64,000 bases of DNA from Amycolatopsis sp. GM8 (GTDB lineage: Bacteria > Actinomycetota > Actinomycetes > Mycobacteriales > Pseudonocardiaceae): NCBI RefSeq assembly GCF_021653975.1, contig NZ_JAJKFK010000015.1:1-64000 (forward strand), in the 5' to 3' direction. A program made the translations under genes and the position numbers. Below the pieces are notes generated by a model. It searched no databases. It was not told the origin of the DNA and saw nothing but the letters and a program-made list of their open reading frames with translations. This document shows, in pieces, positions 28,406-36,819 of this stretch; positions within the stretch are counted from its first letter, which is position 1, and the number at the start of each line of letters is the position of its first letter.

Positions 28406-28459
28406 GGAGTAATCCTGCCCGGTCCCCGGTTGAGATCAACAATTGGGCTGCGCCGTTCA

Positions 28460-28550
28460 TTGCCAATCCGACGGCAGCCACGGCGGAAACGGGTGTCTAC
28501 GAGCAGGTCGGCCGCGGACCGTATCCGCCTACTTTCGGTCGGATTGGCAA
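28460..28550. repeat. 13-bp perfect inverted repeat upstream of sepH
   Basis: TTGCCAATCCGAC at 28460-28472 and GTCGGATTGGCAA at 28538-28550, 65 bp apart, in the 229-nt divergent space between the GT87 and sepH genes. Either two inverted operators or the arms of a long stem. Confidence 0.7.
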
Positions 28551-28634
28551 CCGCACCTCGGCGCGCCTGCGCCGTCAAGGCGACGCGCCGTCTTACTGTT
28601 GCCATGGAAAGGTGAAGTCCGGAGGAGGCGGCTG

Positions 28635-29471
28635 ATGCGAGCGCTGAGGGTTGTCGGGATACACGAGGACGGCAAGTCCATCGTGTGCGAAGACCCGGCG
28701 CGCCGCGAGCGTTTCATCCTGCCAGCCGATGAAAGACTGCGCGCGGCCGCACGGGGCGATATCACGCGGCTCGGGCAGATCGAAATCGAGTTGGAGAGTC
28801 AGATGCGACCACGCGAGATCCAGGCCCGCATCCGGGCGGGCGAATCCGTGCAGCAGGTGGCGGACTCCGCGGGGGTGCCGGAGCAGCGCGTGGAGCGGTT
28901 CGCGTACCCGGTGCTGCTCGAACGCTCGCGCTTCGCGGAACTGGCCCAGGCCGCGCACCCGGTGCGCGAGGACGGGCCGGACGTGCGGACGCTCGGCGAG
29001 GTCGTGGCGTACGGGTTCGGCGTGCGCGGCCAGGACTACGGGTCCGCGGAATGGGACGCGTGGAAGGGCGACGACGGCAAGTGGGTCGTCGCGCTGCGCT
29101 GGCAGACCGGGCGTTCGGACATGGCGGCGCACTGGTCGTTCGCGCAGGGCGCGCACGGCGGCACCGTCAACGCGCTGGACGAGCACGCCGAAGACCTGCT
29201 CGACCCGCACCGCGCACCGCGCACCCTGCGCGCGGTCGAACCCGAGCCGCTGCCGGTCGCGGAGCCGGAACCGCCGGCGCCCGTCGTCGAGGAGCCCGAG
29301 GCCGTCGCGCCCGAGCCGCCCGCCGAACCCGAGCCGAAGCCCGCCGCACCGCCGAAGCCCGCTCCGCCCGCGAAGCCTGCCGCGTCGGCGAAGCCGAAGT
29401 CGAAGAAGAACCACCCCGCGGTCCCGGCGTGGGAGGACGTCCTGCTGGGCGTGCGCTCCCAGCGCGGCTGA
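28635..29471 (+). CDS. sepH: Septation protein SepH
   Basis: 278 residues from ATG 28635 with GGAGGAGG upstream; the longer frame has no support. N-terminal DUF3071 domain (MRALRVVGIHEDGKSIVCED) with a helix-turn-helix-like part IQARIRAGESVQQVADSAG, then a Pro/Glu/Ala-rich disordered linker (about 200-260) and the C-terminal conserved tail VPAWEDVLLGVR. SepH stimulates FtsZ assembly in Streptomyces and mycobacteria. Confidence 0.93.
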   Translation: MRALRVVGIHEDGKSIVCEDPARRERFILPADERLRAAARGDITRLGQIEIELESQMRPREIQARIRAGESVQQVADSAGVPEQRVERFAYPVLLERSRFAELAQAAHPVREDGPDVRTLGEVVAYGFGVRGQDYGSAEWDAWKGDDGKWVVALRWQTGRSDMAAHWSFAQGAHGGTVNALDEHAEDLLDPHRAPRTLRAVEPEPLPVAEPEPPAPVVEEPEAVAPEPPAEPEPKPAAPPKPAPPAKPAASAKPKSKKNHPAVPAWEDVLLGVRSQRG

Positions 29472-29475
29472 CGAG

Positions 29476-29823
29476 TCAGAGTTCGGCGACGAGCTTCTTC
29501 GGGGCGATCACGCGGTAGGCGTCGGTGACGATCGCGGCGATCTCGGTCCAGTCGAGCGGCACGTCCAGCCACACCCCGAGCCAGCCGCGGTGACCGACGT
29601 ACGGGGGCCGGAAGAACCGATCCGGCTCCTGCGCGACCAGGTCCTCCTGCACGCCGGGCGGCGCCGCGCACCAGAACGCGAGCCGGTCGTCGTGATGGTG
29701 GTCGGCATACATGACGAAGGTCTTCTTGTCGCGCACGAACCACGTCGGCTCGCCGTGGCTCAGGCGTTCCGTCGTCTCCGGCAACCCCAGGCACAGCTTC
29801 CGCAGCGAATCGAGCGGGTCCAT
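29476..29823 (-). CDS. MmcQ/YjbR family protein
   Basis: 115 residues, typical of the family: LGLPETTERLSHGEPTWFVRDKKTF, then PYVGHRGWLGVWLD. The fold is a CyaY-like alpha/beta module with suggested DNA-binding or ligand role, but no firm function. GATAAT is 6 nt before the ATG (leaderless). Convergent with sepH, 5 nt apart. Confidence 0.85.
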   Translation of the reverse strand: MDPLDSLRKLCLGLPETTERLSHGEPTWFVRDKKTFVMYADHHHDDRLAFWCAAPPGVQEDLVAQEPDRFFRPPYVGHRGWLGVWLDVPLDWTEIAAIVTDAYRVIAPKKLVAEL

Positions 29824-29838
29824 GACTGGATTATCGGC

Positions 29839-30459
29839 TCAGAGGGCCACCGCGAGCACGCCGAACCAGGCGAGCACGCACCCGGCCGCCCCGCCGAGGG
29901 CGATCCAGCGGATGATCGGCATCCGGCGGGCCAGCCACAGCGACGGCGCGAGGCCCGCGGTCACCACGATCGACGCGAGCAGGACGACCCAGCCCGCGGT
30001 GTCCTCGGCCAGCGCGACCGCGAGCGCGAGCATCGCGGTGATCACCACGGCCGCGACGAACGCCGCGATCACCAGCCCGGGACCCCACGGGGTGGGTTCG
30101 TGCCCGATCTCCGCCGGGCCGAAAAGCCGCTGGGCAAGCGTTTGCTCCTGGTGGGCTGCGGGCAGGGGTGGCACCACGATCTCCTCGTCGGTCACCGGGT
30201 CGACGTAGTACACCGGGCTGCCCATCACGGTCGCCACGCGCGCGGCGAGCTGCCGTCCGCGCCGCGACACGACGGCCGCGGCCTCGCCCGGCTCCCCGTT
30301 GGCGGCGGTCCGGCGGACCGCCGCGGCGACCCGGGCCCACTCGTGCAGCGCGTCGGCCAGCTCGGCGCCGAGTGCCAGCGTGTGCGGATCGATTTCGCGC
30401 GTGTACGCCTCACCGTGCCCCTTCAGCACGGCCCGCTCCCCGCGGATCCGCAACTCCAC
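29839..30459 (-). CDS. DUF2537 membrane protein
   Basis: 206 residues from GTG 30459, chosen for GGGGAGG 8 nt before. The N-terminal half (VELRIRGERAVLKG to about 115) is soluble and the C-terminal half has three to four membrane helices, as in the actinobacterial DUF2537 family. Function unknown. It follows the RNA methyltransferase gene by 40 nt on the same strand. Confidence 0.75.
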   Translation of the reverse strand: MELRIRGERAVLKGHGEAYTREIDPHTLALGAELADALHEWARVAAAVRRTAANGEPGEAAAVVSRRGRQLAARVATVMGSPVYYVDPVTDEEIVVPPLPAAHQEQTLAQRLFGPAEIGHEPTPWGPGLVIAAFVAAVVITAMLALAVALAEDTAGWVVLLASIVVTAGLAPSLWLARRMPIIRWIALGGAAGCVLAWFGVLAVAL

Positions 30460-30499
30460 GCGTGTGCCTCCCCGTCCAGCGCCTGCGTCCGGCAGTAAC

Positions 30500-31303
30500 T
30501 TACCGCCCGGCGAGCTCGTAGAAGGCGACTGCGGCCGCTGTGGCGACATTCAGTGAGTCAACTCCTTCGGCCATCGGGATCCGGACCGCGACATCAGCCG
30601 CCCCGAGCGCGTCCGCGGTGAGCCCCGGGCCTTCCGAGCCGAGCAGCAACGCGATCTTCCCGCCGTCGGCCGCGAGCTGTGGCAGCGGCACGGAATCTTC
30701 CCGCGGGGTCAGTGCCGCGACCCGGAACCCCTTGTCCTTCAACAGGTTCAGCCCGTCCGGCCATGGCTCGAGCGCGGCGAACGGGACTCGGAGGACGTTT
30801 CCCATCGATACCCGCACACTGCGCCGGTACAGCGGATCCGAACAGCCGGGCCCGAGCAGGACCCCGTCGACGCCGAGCGCGGCCGCGTTGCGGAACAGCG
30901 CGCCGAGGTTTTCGTGGTCACCGACGCCTTCCAGCACCGCGAGCACCTTCGACGCCGCCACGATGCCCGCGAGGGCCGGTTGCGGGGCGCGGTCGGCTAC
31001 CGCCAGCACCCCGCGATTGAGGTGGAAACCGACGATCTCGGCCATCACCTCCGCGGAAGTCGTGTAAACGGGCACGTCGAGGCCGGCGAGGTCCGGCTCC
31101 AGGTCATCGATCCGGCGCGCCACACCCAGCACGGACCTGACCGGGTAAGGCGAGGTCAGCAGCCGCCGGACGACGACCGTGCCCTCGGCGATGACGAACC
31201 CGCGCCCGCCGGGACGGTCCGGCCGGCGGTCCGCTGTCGAGAGGTGACGGAAGTCGTCGGCACGGGGATCGCCGGCCGTCTGGATGGGGATGCGTTGCGC
31301 CAT
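30500..31303 (-). CDS. SpoU/TrmH-type tRNA/rRNA 2'-O-methyltransferase
   Basis: 267 residues. SPOUT motifs: GDHENLGALFRNAAALGVDG, LLLGSEGPGL and IPMAEGVDSLNVATAAAVA form the knotted SAM site. An N-terminal substrate-binding domain precedes (residues 1-105). It methylates a ribose in tRNA or rRNA; the exact target is not set by sequence. CAGACT lies 7 nt before the ATG. Confidence 0.92.
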   Translation of the reverse strand: MAQRIPIQTAGDPRADDFRHLSTADRRPDRPGGRGFVIAEGTVVVRRLLTSPYPVRSVLGVARRIDDLEPDLAGLDVPVYTTSAEVMAEIVGFHLNRGVLAVADRAPQPALAGIVAASKVLAVLEGVGDHENLGALFRNAAALGVDGVLLGPGCSDPLYRRSVRVSMGNVLRVPFAALEPWPDGLNLLKDKGFRVAALTPREDSVPLPQLAADGGKIALLLGSEGPGLTADALGAADVAVRIPMAEGVDSLNVATAAAVAFYELAGR

Positions 31304-31499
31304 GGGGACGAGTCTGACCTCGGGATCATTGGGCCGAACGAACCGGGTATCGCTACGGCAAACGGACGACGCGGCGGCGCGCCGATGTCACTGCACCAGT
31401 TTGGCCGATAGCCCCCGGGAGCCTTGTTGTGAAACTGTTGTCCGCCGGGCAGCACCCGCCCAGACCCGCGGACCCGGGAACGAACGAAGCAGGGAAGGC

Positions 31500-32999
31500 A
31501 TGGGCCAGGATCTTTCGGCTGACGGCTTCAACCCACGCGACCGGGCGAAGTACCGCCGCAAAGTCCAGCGATGCCTCGACACCCTCGGCCGGATGCTCGG
31601 CGACGGCGGTTTTTCCTTCCCGCGAAGACATATCGGCCTCGAACTGGAGCTGAACCTCGTCGACGCCGCGATGCGCCCGTCGATGACGAACCAGGAAGTG
31701 CTGGACTCGCTGGACAATCCGTCCTTCACCACCGAACTCTCCCAGCACAACATAGAACTCAACGTGCCGCCGCGGCCACTCGCCGGCAACTCGGCGATCG
31801 AACTCGAACGGGACCTGCGCGCCTACCTGTCCGCCGCGGACGACAAGGCCGGCCTGTCCGGGGCGCAGCTGGCGATGATCGGGATCCTGCCGACGCTGAA
31901 GCACGAACACTTCGACCAGAAGTGGCTCAGCAACGCGACCCGCTACACGATGCTCAACGACCAGATCTTCGCCGCCCGTGGCGAACACGTCGTGCTGGCG
32001 CTGGACGGCACGGAACTTTCCGGGCACAAACCGGAACGACTGCGTACGCACTCGGAGTCGATCTTGCCGGAGGCCGCGTGCACGTCGTTACAACTGCACC
32101 TGCAGGTCGCCCCCGAAGAGTTCGCCGCGCACTGGAACGCAGCGCAGTGCCTGGCCGGCGTGCAGGTGGCGATCGGTGCGAACTCGCCGTTCCTGCTGGG
32201 AAAAGCGTTGTGGCACGAGACCCGCATCCCGCTGTTCCTGCAGGCCACCGACACCCGCCCGGAGGAACTGAAGAACCAGGGCGTACGGCCGCGGGTGTGG
32301 TTCGGCGAACGCTGGATCACCTCGATCTTCGACCTGTTCGAAGAGAATGTTCGTTATTTTCCGGGCCTGCTGCCGGAAACCGACGAAGAGGACCCGGTGG
32401 ACGCCCTCGATTCCGGGCAGGCACCGAAACTTTCCGAGCTGCGGCTGCACAACGGGACGGTGTGGCGGTGGAACCGCCCGGTCTACGACGTCGTGGACGG
32501 GAAACCGCACCTGCGCGTGGAGAACCGGGTGCTGCCGGCCGGCCCGACGGTGCTCGACATGATGGCCAACGCGGCGTTCTTCTACGGCGCCCAGCGCGCA
32601 CTCGCCGAAGCGGAACGTCCTTTATGGACACAGATGTCGTTTCAGGCCGCCGAGGAGAACCTGTACGCCGGTGCGCGCTACGGGTTCGACGCGCAGCTGT
32701 ACTGGCCGGGGATCGGCTGGGTCCCACCGGACGAGCTGACCCTGCGCGTGCTGCTGCCGCTGGCCTACGCGGGGCTGCGCACGGCGGACGTGGCCGAGGC
32801 CTCGATCGAGCGATATCTGGGTGTCATCGAGCAGCGCTGCCTCGCCCGCCGCAACGGGGCGACCTGGCAGCGGCAGACGGTGGAACTGGCCCAGCGCCGG
32901 GGTTCCGATCGCGAGACAGCGCTTTCCCAGATGCTCACCCGGTATGTCGGGCTCGCCGCGACCGAGGAGCCGGTGCACACCTGGCCGGTGAATCTTTGA
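31500..32999 (+). CDS. Glutamate-cysteine ligase-like protein (GCS2 superfamily)
   Basis: 499 residues from ATG 31500 (AGGGAAGG upstream). Glu-rich ATP/Mg motifs FPRRHIGLELELNLVD and ELSQHNIELNVPPRPL match the GCS2 family. Actinobacteria use mycothiol, and this protein lacks EgtA-like context, so the true product may not be gamma-glutamylcysteine. It ends two bases before the iron box of the heme oxygenase gene. Possible link to redox protection by neighbourhood only. Confidence 0.75.
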   Translation: MGQDLSADGFNPRDRAKYRRKVQRCLDTLGRMLGDGGFSFPRRHIGLELELNLVDAAMRPSMTNQEVLDSLDNPSFTTELSQHNIELNVPPRPLAGNSAIELERDLRAYLSAADDKAGLSGAQLAMIGILPTLKHEHFDQKWLSNATRYTMLNDQIFAARGEHVVLALDGTELSGHKPERLRTHSESILPEAACTSLQLHLQVAPEEFAAHWNAAQCLAGVQVAIGANSPFLLGKALWHETRIPLFLQATDTRPEELKNQGVRPRVWFGERWITSIFDLFEENVRYFPGLLPETDEEDPVDALDSGQAPKLSELRLHNGTVWRWNRPVYDVVDGKPHLRVENRVLPAGPTVLDMMANAAFFYGAQRALAEAERPLWTQMSFQAAEENLYAGARYGFDAQLYWPGIGWVPPDELTLRVLLPLAYAGLRTADVAEASIERYLGVIEQRCLARRNGATWQRQTVELAQRRGSDRETALSQMLTRYVGLAATEEPVHTWPVNL

Positions 33000-33017
33000 A
33001 CTTAGGCTAGCCTAAGT
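33000..33017 (+). promoter_or_regulatory. Iron box (IdeR/DmdR type) before heme oxygenase
   Basis: ACTTAGGCTAGCCTAAGT is a perfect 18-bp palindrome resembling the DtxR-family site TTAGGTTAGGCTAACCTAA, 26 nt before the ATG. The -10 box TACGCT (33031-33036) lies directly after it. Confidence 0.8.
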
Positions 33018-33043
33018 ACGCGTGCTCGCTTACGCTCGGGATC

Positions 33044-33700
33044 ATGGCGGCTCCCCTGACAGTTGAGCAGACTCCGTTTTCGACGATGATGCGCGAGTCC
33101 ACCCGGGGCGTGCACGAGCGCGCCCACAACTCGGCGTTCATGTCCGCCCTCTTCGACAGCAGGCTGGCGCTGGCGTCCTACGCCCGCCTCGCGGCCCAGT
33201 ACCACTTCGTGTACCAGGCGATCGAGGAAGCGTCCGACGCGCAGGCCACGGACCCGGTCGGCGGCACCTTCGTGTTCGACGAGCTGCGCCGGGGACCCGC
33301 GCTGGCCGCCGATCTGGCGTTCCTGATGGGCGAGGACTGGGCCGAGCGGATCGAACCGGTACCGGCGACGGAGGACTACGTCCGTCGCATCCGGACCGTC
33401 GCGTTCGACTGGCCCGGCGGTTACGTCGCCCACCACTACACCCGCTACCTCGGCGACCTCGCCGGCGGCCAGTCGGTGCGGAAACTGCTCAAGGGCACCT
33501 ACGGGATCGAGGGACCCGGCGCGCTCTTCTACCACTTCGAGCTCGACAGCGTGCCCGCGTTCCGCAAGCGCTACCGCGCCCTGCTTGACGAAGCACCGTG
33601 GGACGGGGCCGAGCGGCAGCGCATCCTGACCGAGACGCTGGTGGCGTTCGAGTTCAACATCGCGATGCTCGCCGACCTCGCGGCCGAACCCGCGGCGTGA
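33044..33700 (+). CDS. Heme oxygenase
   Basis: 218 residues. Proximal heme ligand His24 (TRGVHERAHNS) and the distal-helix motif HHYTRYLGDLAGGQ are present, with FYHF and RYRALLDEA as usual. It opens heme to biliverdin, CO and iron. Expression should rise at low iron through the adjoining box. No heme importer is beside it, so it may serve cellular recycling. TACGCT is 7 nt before the ATG (leaderless). Confidence 0.95.
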   Translation: MAAPLTVEQTPFSTMMRESTRGVHERAHNSAFMSALFDSRLALASYARLAAQYHFVYQAIEEASDAQATDPVGGTFVFDELRRGPALAADLAFLMGEDWAERIEPVPATEDYVRRIRTVAFDWPGGYVAHHYTRYLGDLAGGQSVRKLLKGTYGIEGPGALFYHFELDSVPAFRKRYRALLDEAPWDGAERQRILTETLVAFEFNIAMLADLAAEPAA

Positions 33701-33716
33701 TCAGACCCACACGCCG

Positions 33717-33747
33717 TTGACCTCCAGCATGGTGGAGATTGCAGGGT
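33717..33747 (+). promoter_or_regulatory. MerR-type promoter with 19-bp spacer before the SOD gene
   Basis: -35 TTGACC (33717-33722), -10 CAGGGT (33742-33747), spacer 19 bp filled by a dyad CTCCA-N6-TGGAG. Same layout at 34541-34571. Long-spacer promoters with a central dyad are the mark of MerR-family activators. Confidence 0.6.
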
Positions 33748-33861
33748 AACGGTGGGAACTTCCCGGGGTGTGGATCGCCGCGTCCCCGGTTAGCCACCCG
33801 ATACGGTTGCTACTAGGTTTGGTGGCACAGGGATTTCGCGCACAGAGCAGAAGGAGGGCTG

Positions 33862-34482
33862 ATGGCCCGGTACACGCTTCCCGATCTGGACTACGACTAC
33901 GGCGCGCTGGCTCCGCACATCTCGGCTCAGATCAACGAGCTGCACCACAGCAAGCACCACGCCACCTACGTCAAGGGCTCGAACGACACCCTGGACAAGA
34001 TCGCCGAGGCGCGCGACAAGGGTGACTTCGGGTCGATCGTCGGGCTGGAGACCACGCTGGCCTTCAACCTGGCCGGTCACGCCAACCACGTCGTGTGGTG
34101 GAAGATCCTTTCCCCCGAAGGCGGCGACAAGCCGACCGGCGAGCTCGGCCAGGCGATCGACGACGCGTTCGGCTCCTGGGACAAGTTCCAGGCGCAGTTC
34201 ACCGCCGTCGCCACCACCATCCAGGGCAACGGCTGGGCCGCGCTGTCGTGGGACCCGATCGGCAAGACGCTGATCACCCAGCAGCTGCGCGACCACCACA
34301 ACAACCTGATCCTGCCGACCGTGCCGATCCTGCTGGTCGACGTGTGGGAGCACGCGTTCTACCTCGACTACAAGAACGTCAAGGCGGACTACGTCAAGGC
34401 GCTCTGGAACATCTACAACTGGGCCGAGGTCAGCAAGCGGTTCGACAACGCCGTCTCCGGCGGCAACGGCCTGCTCCTCTGA
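33862..34482 (+). CDS. sodA: Fe/Mn superoxide dismutase
   Basis: 206 residues with AGAAGGAGG upstream. Metal ligands in [22 protein letters not shown] and [11 protein letters not shown]. The second-sphere residue pattern (QGNGWAAL with Gly-Asn) fits the actinobacterial Mn- or Fe-dependent enzymes; metal choice cannot be settled by sequence. Cytoplasmic. A 114-nt leader separates it from the MerR-type promoter. Confidence 0.96.
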   Translation: MARYTLPDLDYDYGALAPHISAQINELHHSKHHATYVKGSNDTLDKIAEARDKGDFGSIVGLETTLAFNLAGHANHVVWWKILSPEGGDKPTGELGQAIDDAFGSWDKFQAQFTAVATTIQGNGWAALSWDPIGKTLITQQLRDHHNNLILPTVPILLVDVWEHAFYLDYKNVKADYVKALWNIYNWAEVSKRFDNAVSGGNGLLL

Positions 34483-34497
34483 CAGGGTTTCGCGGTG

Positions 34498-34526
34498 CGG
34501 GGTCCTTCCTGATGGGAAGGGCCCCG
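34498..34526 (+). terminator. Intrinsic terminator after sodA
   Basis: Stem CGGGGTCCTTCC / GGAAGGGCCCCG with a TGATG loop followed by TTTTGTTTT, one of the few canonical U-tract terminators in the window. Confidence 0.9.
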
Positions 34527-34540
34527 TTTTGTTTTCCGGG

Positions 34541-34571
34541 TTGACCTCCACCGTGGTGGAGATGCGAATGT
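34541..34571 (+). promoter_or_regulatory. MerR-type promoter with 19-bp spacer before nat
   Basis: -35 TTGACC (34541-34546), -10 GAATGT (34566-34571), ATG 6 nt later. The 19-bp spacer holds the dyad CTCCACC-GT-GGTGGAG. It matches the SOD promoter at 22 of 24 bases across GTTGACCTCCA...TGGTGGAGAT. Confidence 0.65.
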
Positions 34572-34577
34572 GGCGGT

Positions 34578-35336
34578 ATGGACGTTGCCGCTTACCTCGC
34601 TCGCATCGGTGCTGACCGGCCTGCCACGCCGAGCGCGGAAGCCCTGGCCGAACTGCACGAACGGCACGTCATGACGGTGCCGTTCGAGAACCTGAGCGTG
34701 CACCTGCGGGAACGGATCGTGCTCGACGAGGACGCGCTGTTCGGGAAGCTCGTTCAGCGGCGGCGCGGCGGATTCTGTTACGAGTTGAACGGCGCGTTCG
34801 CGGTTTTGTTGCGGGAGCTGGGTTTCGAGGTCTCGCTGTTGTCCGGGCGAGTGTTCGCCGGTGGCCGGTGGACCCCGCCGTTCGACCATCTGGCGTTGCG
34901 GGTCGACCTCGACGAGCCGTGGCTGGTGGACGTCGGCTTCGGCCGGTTCGCCCGCCGGCCGCTGCGGATGACCGCCTGCGAGCCCCAGGCCGACACCGAG
35001 GGCGAGTTCCTGTTGCTGGACGTGCCGGGCGGGGACGTCGAGGTCCGGCACAACGGCGAGCCCGCGTACAAGGTGGAGCAGCGGCCGCGGGAGCTGTCCG
35101 ACTTCGGGCCGACCTGCTGGTGGCAGGCGACGTCCCCGGACTCGAACTTCACGAAGAACCTGCTGTGCACGCTCCCGACCCCGGCTGGCCGGGTCACGCT
35201 GGCCGGCGACCTGCTGATCGAGACCACCGACGGCAAACGGGTCGAGCGGAAGCTGGCTTCGGACGAGATCGTCGACGCCTACCGCGCGTACTTCGGGATC
35301 GAGCTGGCGGAGGCGCCCGCGGCCGCTTCGTTCTGA
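34578..35336 (+). CDS. nat: Arylamine N-acetyltransferase
   Basis: 252 residues. Catalytic triad Cys67 (RRGGFCYE), His104 (FDHLAL) and Asp118 (LVDVGF). It moves acetyl from acetyl-CoA to arylamines or hydrazines. Leaderless start: GAATGT ends 6 nt before ATG. Its promoter matches that of the SOD gene, so both are probably induced by one regulator, perhaps a redox-cycling aromatic response. Confidence 0.95.
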   Translation: MDVAAYLARIGADRPATPSAEALAELHERHVMTVPFENLSVHLRERIVLDEDALFGKLVQRRRGGFCYELNGAFAVLLRELGFEVSLLSGRVFAGGRWTPPFDHLALRVDLDEPWLVDVGFGRFARRPLRMTACEPQADTEGEFLLLDVPGGDVEVRHNGEPAYKVEQRPRELSDFGPTCWWQATSPDSNFTKNLLCTLPTPAGRVTLAGDLLIETTDGKRVERKLASDEIVDAYRAYFGIELAEAPAAASF

Positions 35337-35341
35337 CGTGA

Positions 35342-35385
35342 ACGGGGCCCTGTCACCGGAATCGCTCCCGGCGACAGGGCCCCGT
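35342..35385 (+). terminator. Terminator after nat
   Basis: Perfect 13-bp arms ACGGGGCCCTGTC (35342-35354) and GACAGGGCCCCGT (35373-35385). Confidence 0.8.
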
Positions 35386-35430
35386 CCGTTCCCGAACTGA
35401 CTGCCGCTCCCACCACGAAGCGGACAAGAG

Positions 35431-35449
35431 TGAGGTTAGCCTAACCTCA
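35431..35449. promoter_or_regulatory. Orphan iron box in a convergent intergenic region
   Basis: TGAGGTTAGCCTAACCTCA, a perfect 9+1+9 palindrome identical in form to classical IdeR/DmdR sites. No gene starts beside it: nat ends 95 nt to the left and a GntR gene ends 22 nt to the right. Confidence 0.8.
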
Positions 35450-35470
35450 ATGCTCGGGGCAAGGGGTGAT

Positions 35471-35719
35471 TCAAGGCTTCTTCACGATGTAGCTGCCCTT
35501 GCCGTGCAAGGTCGTGATCAGACCGCGCTCACGCAGCAACTCGGTCGCCTTGCGCATGGTCCCGAAGGAAACGCCGTACTCCTCCGCCAGGTCGCGCTCA
35601 CCGGGCAACCGGCCCTTGACTGGCAGGTCACCCGAGCCGATCCGGTCGGCGATGTGGTTGGCAACCTGGACGTACACGTACTCCGGCGCACCTGGGTCCA
35701 CTTCGAACCTCGACGTCAT
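35471..35719 (-). CDS. Single-domain GntR (YtrA-like) regulator
   Basis: 82 residues from ATG 35719; only the winged-helix domain is present (PEYVYVQVANHIADRIGSGDLP, LPGERDLAEEYGVSFGTMRKATELLRERG), with no effector domain. YtrA-like proteins of this size usually control membrane transporters. TACCGT lies 7 nt before the ATG. A TGTATGACTACA sequence, reading as a loose dyad, lies about 65 nt upstream and may be its operator. Confidence 0.85.
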   Translation of the reverse strand: MTSRFEVDPGAPEYVYVQVANHIADRIGSGDLPVKGRLPGERDLAEEYGVSFGTMRKATELLRERGLITTLHGKGSYIVKKP

Positions 35720-35853
35720 GCACAGTACGGTAGAGATGGACCCAGCTACCCGAATTCGCCGCAAGCTGTGTAGTCATACATAGAGCTTCAGACCGACACG
35801 ATCGTGGCACCACCCTGCGAGGGCGGACTTGACTGGTCGGTAGCCTCCGGGGC

Positions 35854-36813
35854 GTGAAGACGTCGACGGTACTGGGAATCGTGCTGGCAGTGCTGTTCTC
35901 CTTCGCGGGCGTCGCCACCGCGGCGGGCTATCTGTGGGCCAGAGCCGACGACGACCATCCCACCGTCACGCGCGCCCTGCCCGCCGTGTGGCCGACCAAG
36001 GACGGCAAGGCGTTGCGGCCGGTGCCGATGCCGGCGGGCGAGCTGGTCGTGGCGCTCCCGCCCGACACGGCGGGGCAGGTGCTGTGCCAGTCGCTCGGCC
36101 AGGACCGCTGGGAGGCGCTGCTCGGCGGCAAGGCGCTCCGCGAGGTCCGCGGGGCCAGCTGCCACGTCGTCACCGCGAACACGGACGTCACGCTCGCGCT
36201 GACCGACTCCCCGGCGAACCTGCAGGACCCGCACGACATCGAGGTCTCGGGCCGCGCGGCCCGGCTCGAGTACCTGCCGCCGTACGTCAACACCCGGCTC
36301 GACACGCAGCTCGCCGACCGCCCGGGATCCGACCAGATCAAGCCGTTCCTGCGGGTCGAACTGAGTGGCAGCGCCCCGGCGCTCGACCAGCTGACCGAGT
36401 CCGTCGCGGCGGAAGTCGTTGCGGCGACGACAAAACCGGGGCCCGCGCTGCCGGCGGCCGGCAAGGACGGCTCGATTCCCGTCGAGCATCCGGCACCGGC
36501 CGCGATCACGGACCTGCCGTGGCCGATGATCTCGTGGCAGCTGTGCGCGGCCCTGACCCGCGAACTCGGCGGCACGCCACGGCCCTACAGCGATGGCCGG
36601 TGCACGGTCCGCGGCATCCAGGCGGCCTACACGGACTCGGTGTCACCGCGCGTCTTCCCCGACCGGCTCGCCGGCCGCCCCGCCCTGATCACGGACAGCC
36701 TGGTGGCAGTCAAGCTCAGCGACGACACCTCGCAGGAACTCGCCTTCACCGGCACCGGCCACTCCCTGAAGGCCCTCGCCGAGTCCGTGGTCCCCCGCCT
36801 CCTGGCCGGCTGA
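35854..36813 (+). CDS. Membrane-anchored protein of unknown function
   Basis: 319 residues from GTG. One N-terminal membrane helix (VLGIVLAVLFSFAGVATAAGYLWA, about 6-29; quoted to locate it) then an extracytoplasmic domain with several Cys (in QVLCQSL, ASCHVV, WQLCAAL, DGRCTV) that could form two disulfides. DUF3558-like layout, but no family can be named. TAGCCT is 7 nt before the start. Ends 6 nt from the convergent MFS gene. Confidence 0.7.
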   Translation: MKTSTVLGIVLAVLFSFAGVATAAGYLWARADDDHPTVTRALPAVWPTKDGKALRPVPMPAGELVVALPPDTAGQVLCQSLGQDRWEALLGGKALREVRGASCHVVTANTDVTLALTDSPANLQDPHDIEVSGRAARLEYLPPYVNTRLDTQLADRPGSDQIKPFLRVELSGSAPALDQLTESVAAEVVAATTKPGPALPAAGKDGSIPVEHPAPAAITDLPWPMISWQLCAALTRELGGTPRPYSDGRCTVRGIQAAYTDSVSPRVFPDRLAGRPALITDSLVAVKLSDDTSQELAFTGTGHSLKALAESVVPRLLAG

Positions 36814-36819
36814 CCGGGG

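Noticed and set aside
33752-33793. 13-codon leader peptide starting GTG between the MerR-type promoter and sodA
   Set aside because: Too short to support; codons show no pattern known from attenuators.
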